DNA of 64,000 bases, from positions 1-64,000 of the forward strand of contig JAHHHI010000071.1 in assembly GCA_019359435.1 (NCBI GenBank), read 5' to 3'. The notes under the pieces are model-generated. The model made no database searches, was not told the DNA's origin, and was given only the letters and a program-made list of their open reading frames with translations. The position numbers were made by a program, and so were the translations under genes. Positions 61,536 to 64,000 of this stretch are shown here, piece by piece. Source of the DNA: Kaiparowitsia implicata GSE-PSE-MK54-09C. GTDB taxonomy: Bacteria > Cyanobacteriota > Cyanobacteriia > Elainellales > Elainellaceae. Positions within the stretch are counted from its first letter, which is position 1, and the number at the start of each line of letters is the position of its first letter.

Positions 61536-61777
61536 TTGGGCTATTCAATCATGAGTGATCATTGGTGGAGCGAAACCGAAACCTATCCGCCGCCGCTGAG
61601 GATTCAGTCGGCGCAGATTTGTAACGGGAGTGGGCGCTTGAAGTCGCTGCTAAGTTCCCACAGCCCAATCTAAATCCGGGGTGATGAGGTGTTGGTTGTG
61701 GTCAAGCACCTGTGAAGCTCCCTGCACGTCTAGCCATGGAGGTCAAGGACAGTCATGGCTACAGCAACCGATGATCG

Positions 61778-62089
61778 TTACAGCAACAGCAGCAGCAGTC
61801 CACCCAACGCACCAAAGCTGACAACCACCGCAAAAATTGACTCAATAGTTTCTTCAAATTTGCTACGCTGTGCAGCTTGAGCAACCGCCCGACCGGGGTC
61901 ATCTATTCGGTTCTGCTGTGGCGTTCTGGCTATTTCGTAAAGCTCTTCATCGATTTCGCTGATGCGATGCCGTAGCACCTGCCGTTCTGTCTCTAAAATA
62001 TGGCGCTCAGGCGTGCGGCCTCGGCGGTGATGCTCACGACAAGTATTTGAATGGGGAAGCGTATAACCCATGTCATCCTCCAAGTGCAT
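61778..62089 (-). CDS. hypothetical protein with C-terminal membrane anchor
   Basis: This is a protein of about 103 residues. A charged central helix (ETERQVLRHRISEIDEELYE) could form a coiled coil. One C-terminal membrane segment follows (IFAVVVSFGALGGLLLLLL), as in a tail-anchored protein. The start is unsure: ATG 62089 is the first ATG of the frame, while TTG 62179 would extend it by 30 residues. A competing plus-strand frame overlaps. I recognise no family, so the gene is only moderately likely. Confidence 0.45.
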   Translation of the reverse strand: MHLEDDMGYTLPHSNTCREHHRRGRTPERHILETERQVLRHRISEIDEELYEIARTPQQNRIDDPGRAVAQAAQRSKFEETIESIFAVVVSFGALGGLLLLLL

Positions 62090-62365
62090 TACAGGGAATG
62101 GAGCCACAGCAAGCCCAGGGTTGGGTGCTGCTTCAACTCGCCCAACCGGGGGATGTGTGCCTAATTCCAACTTACTCAACTCTGGCGTTAGAGAAGAAAA
62201 GCTGTAACCATCTGCAAATCAGCTTAAAGTCTTTTAACACTGCAGTGGACGATGACGAGATGGATTTGGATTGCTGAACCAGTCCAGAGTGCACTGAATT
62301 CTTCTGCTGGGAACTGATTGAGATACAATCAGGCTTGCGAAATCTGGCAGTGGGTTGAGGTGAAC

Positions 62366-63760
62366 ATGGCGGATATGCCAAATGCAGTCGTGATTGGATT
62401 GGGGCGCTCGGGGATTGCGGCGGCTCGGTTATTGAAGCAGCAAGGATGGCAGGTGACCGTTAGCGACAGCGGTAGCTCTGATGCTCTGCAAGCCCTCCAA
62501 TCGCAGCTCGAATCAGACGGCATCGCGGTTAAGCTCAACCATCGGTTTGAGCCGGAGCCGGGGGTGCAGCGGGCGGTAGTGAGCCCTGGCGTGCGGTGGG
62601 ATTTGCCAGCGCTGGTGCAGGCTCGTGCGCAGGGGATTGAGGTGCTAGGCGAAATGGAGCTGGCCTGGGAGTCGCTGGCGCAGATTCCTTGGGTGGGGAT
62701 CACGGGCACTAATGGCAAAACCACCACAACGGCACTGGTAGCGGCGATGTTTGCGGCGGCGGGGCTGACTGCCCCCCCGTGCGGCAATATTGGCTATGCG
62801 GCTTGTGAGGTGGCGCTGGCTCAGCTCGCACCCGATTGGGTGATTGCCGAAATTAGCAGCTATCAAATTGAGTCGTCGCTGCAGCTTGCCCCGCGTATTG
62901 GGATCTGGACGACGTTGACCCCTGATCATCTGGCGCGGCACTATACGTTAGAGAACTACTGCGCGATTAAAACGCGATTGCTGGCGCGATCGCACCAGGC
63001 CATTCTGAATGCCGATGACCCCTACCTGCGTCAGCATGCGGGCGACTGGGAGGGGGCGTATTGGACTAGTGCAGCAGGTAGGATGGCGTTACCGGGCGAT
63101 GTGAGCCGCAGTGCCTATGTGGATGAGGGATGGGCGATCGCCCTGGGTGAACCGATCGTTGCCGTCAATGCGCTCAAGATGGTGGGGCCGCATAACCACC
63201 AAAACCTGCTGATGGCGGTGTTAGCAGCACGACTGGCAGGAATTGATAAGGCGGCGATCGCCCAAGCGGTGTCTACGTTCCCCGGTGTGCCCCACCGACT
63301 CGAAACCGTGGCGACTTGGCACGGCATCACCTTTATCAATGACAGCAAGGCGACCAACTACGATGCGGCAGCGGTGGGGCTGGCCTCGGTTAAGGGCGGC
63401 GTCATTTTGATTGCAGGGGGTGATCCCAAAAAGGGCGATGCGGCGGCTTGGTTGCAGCACATTCAGGAACGAGCGATCGCCGTGCTACTCATTGGCAAGG
63501 CCGCAGAGACCTTTGCCCAACTGCTCCAAGCCATAGGCTACACCCAATACGAGCAGGTGGGCGATTTGGAGCGCGCAACTCCCCGAGCGGCTGATTTGGC
63601 ACAAGCGAATGGCGCCCAGACGGTTCTGCTTTCCCCGGCCTGTGCCAGCTTTGACCAATACGCGAGCTTTGAGCATCGGGGCGATCACTTCCGCCAGATC
63701 TGCCACACTCTATTCAAGCCAGACGACGAGAGCCGAGATGTAGTCAACGGTACAGCTTGA
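62366..63760 (+). CDS. murD: UDP-N-acetylmuramoyl-L-alanine--D-glutamate ligase
   Basis: This protein of about 464 residues is the Mur ligase that adds D-glutamate to UDP-MurNAc-L-Ala in peptidoglycan synthesis. The N-terminal UDP-binding domain starts [16 protein letters not shown]. The ATPase P-loop is [14 protein letters not shown], followed by [20 protein letters not shown] and LTPDHLARH. The C-terminal domain has [17 protein letters not shown] and [19 protein letters not shown], typical of MurD. ATG 62366 has GAGGTG five bases upstream; a start at 62318 adds 16 residues. Confidence 0.96.
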   Translation: MADMPNAVVIGLGRSGIAAARLLKQQGWQVTVSDSGSSDALQALQSQLESDGIAVKLNHRFEPEPGVQRAVVSPGVRWDLPALVQARAQGIEVLGEMELAWESLAQIPWVGITGTNGKTTTTALVAAMFAAAGLTAPPCGNIGYAACEVALAQLAPDWVIAEISSYQIESSLQLAPRIGIWTTLTPDHLARHYTLENYCAIKTRLLARSHQAILNADDPYLRQHAGDWEGAYWTSAAGRMALPGDVSRSAYVDEGWAIALGEPIVAVNALKMVGPHNHQNLLMAVLAARLAGIDKAAIAQAVSTFPGVPHRLETVATWHGITFINDSKATNYDAAAVGLASVKGGVILIAGGDPKKGDAAAWLQHIQERAIAVLLIGKAAETFAQLLQAIGYTQYEQVGDLERATPRAADLAQANGAQTVLLSPACASFDQYASFEHRGDHFRQICHTLFKPDDESRDVVNGTA

Positions 63761-64000
63761 CCCGCATGGGTCTGAAATTCTTTTAAGTGGCAGACTAAGT
63801 GCGGACAGGGTTGACGACTGGTATAGATAATAGGTGTGGATACACGAGTGGAGCGATCGCCCGAGTTGTAGAGCTAGAGAGCCTTCAATATCCACGTGAA
63901 TCGTCTGACTTTTCTACCCAACTCCAACACGACACTAACGCGACACTTAGCCTTAAACCAAACCTAACAAGAGACACTCTTATGCTGCATCGGTTCGTGA
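63761..64000. other. end of window, no complete gene
   Basis: 240 bp after murD. One GCGATCGC occurs near 63853. An ATG at 63982 stays open to the end of the window but is too short to judge. Confidence 0.4.

Noticed and set aside
61551-61673. 40-codon plus-strand frame after the GNAT gene
   Set aside because: It has an ATG but no ribosome site, no signal peptide and no family pattern, so I do not support it as a gene.
62047-62277. 76-codon plus-strand frame before murD
   Set aside because: It overlaps a competing minus-strand frame with a better-defined membrane anchor, and its composition is not protein-like.

Overview
The window is cyanobacterial chromosome. The palindrome GCGATCGC (HIP1) recurs throughout, and the gene content is typical of the phylum: thiC behind a TPP riboswitch, a SigG-type ECF sigma factor with its anti-sigma factor, HemJ, an RRM RNA-binding protein, a Fur/PerR-type repressor and several small cyanobacterial proteins. 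I cannot name the genus.

Layout. 1-3086 is a run of three integron-type gene cassettes bounded by four attC sites, with no integrase in view. They carry a MarR regulator plus membrane protein, a GNAT acetyltransferase and a CatB-like acetyltransferase. A decayed IS630-type transposase follows. 3738-10475, all minus strand except one small gene, holds anti-sigma/sigG, asnB, tRNA-Met and thiC with its riboswitch. 10598-11398 is gene-free and contains a helically phased cluster of DnaA boxes beside a T-rich tract, a possible replication origin. 11399-13357 (plus) holds a small conserved protein, hemJ, a VOC protein and a DUF423 protein. 13880-22001 (minus) holds UDP-glucose dehydrogenase and UDP-xylose synthase, two uncharacterised membrane families (DUF2254, DUF389) and a CNT nucleoside transporter. 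22270-28797 holds small hypotheticals, a PiT phosphate transporter, an OmpR-type regulator and a two-RCK potassium-channel-like protein.

29074-41163 is a one-directional surface-polysaccharide locus: a polytopic membrane protein, an FAD oxidoreductase, four glycosyltransferases (one a double-domain protein) and an ABC-2 permease with its ATPase. The nearby UDP-glucuronate/UDP-xylose genes could supply its substrates. 41300-54756 holds trpD2 overlapping a LysR gene, a DUF318/TIGR03943 permease pair, a PgpH-type HD phosphodiesterase, glgA, a second LysR gene and an AarF/UbiB kinase-like gene with a small partner. 55125-63760 holds a Fur-family repressor, an RRM protein, a membrane-anchored GTPase, two tandem genes for 50-residue secreted two-cysteine peptides, ilvC, a GNAT and murD.

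A family of palindromic repeats (one or two hairpin modules) is scattered between genes in six places. The observations most worth following are the cassette array (each cassette's two ends carry perfectly complementary R boxes), the duplicated operator inside the first cassette, the DnaA-box cluster and the paired secreted peptides. All assignments come from reading the sequence; no database search was possible.
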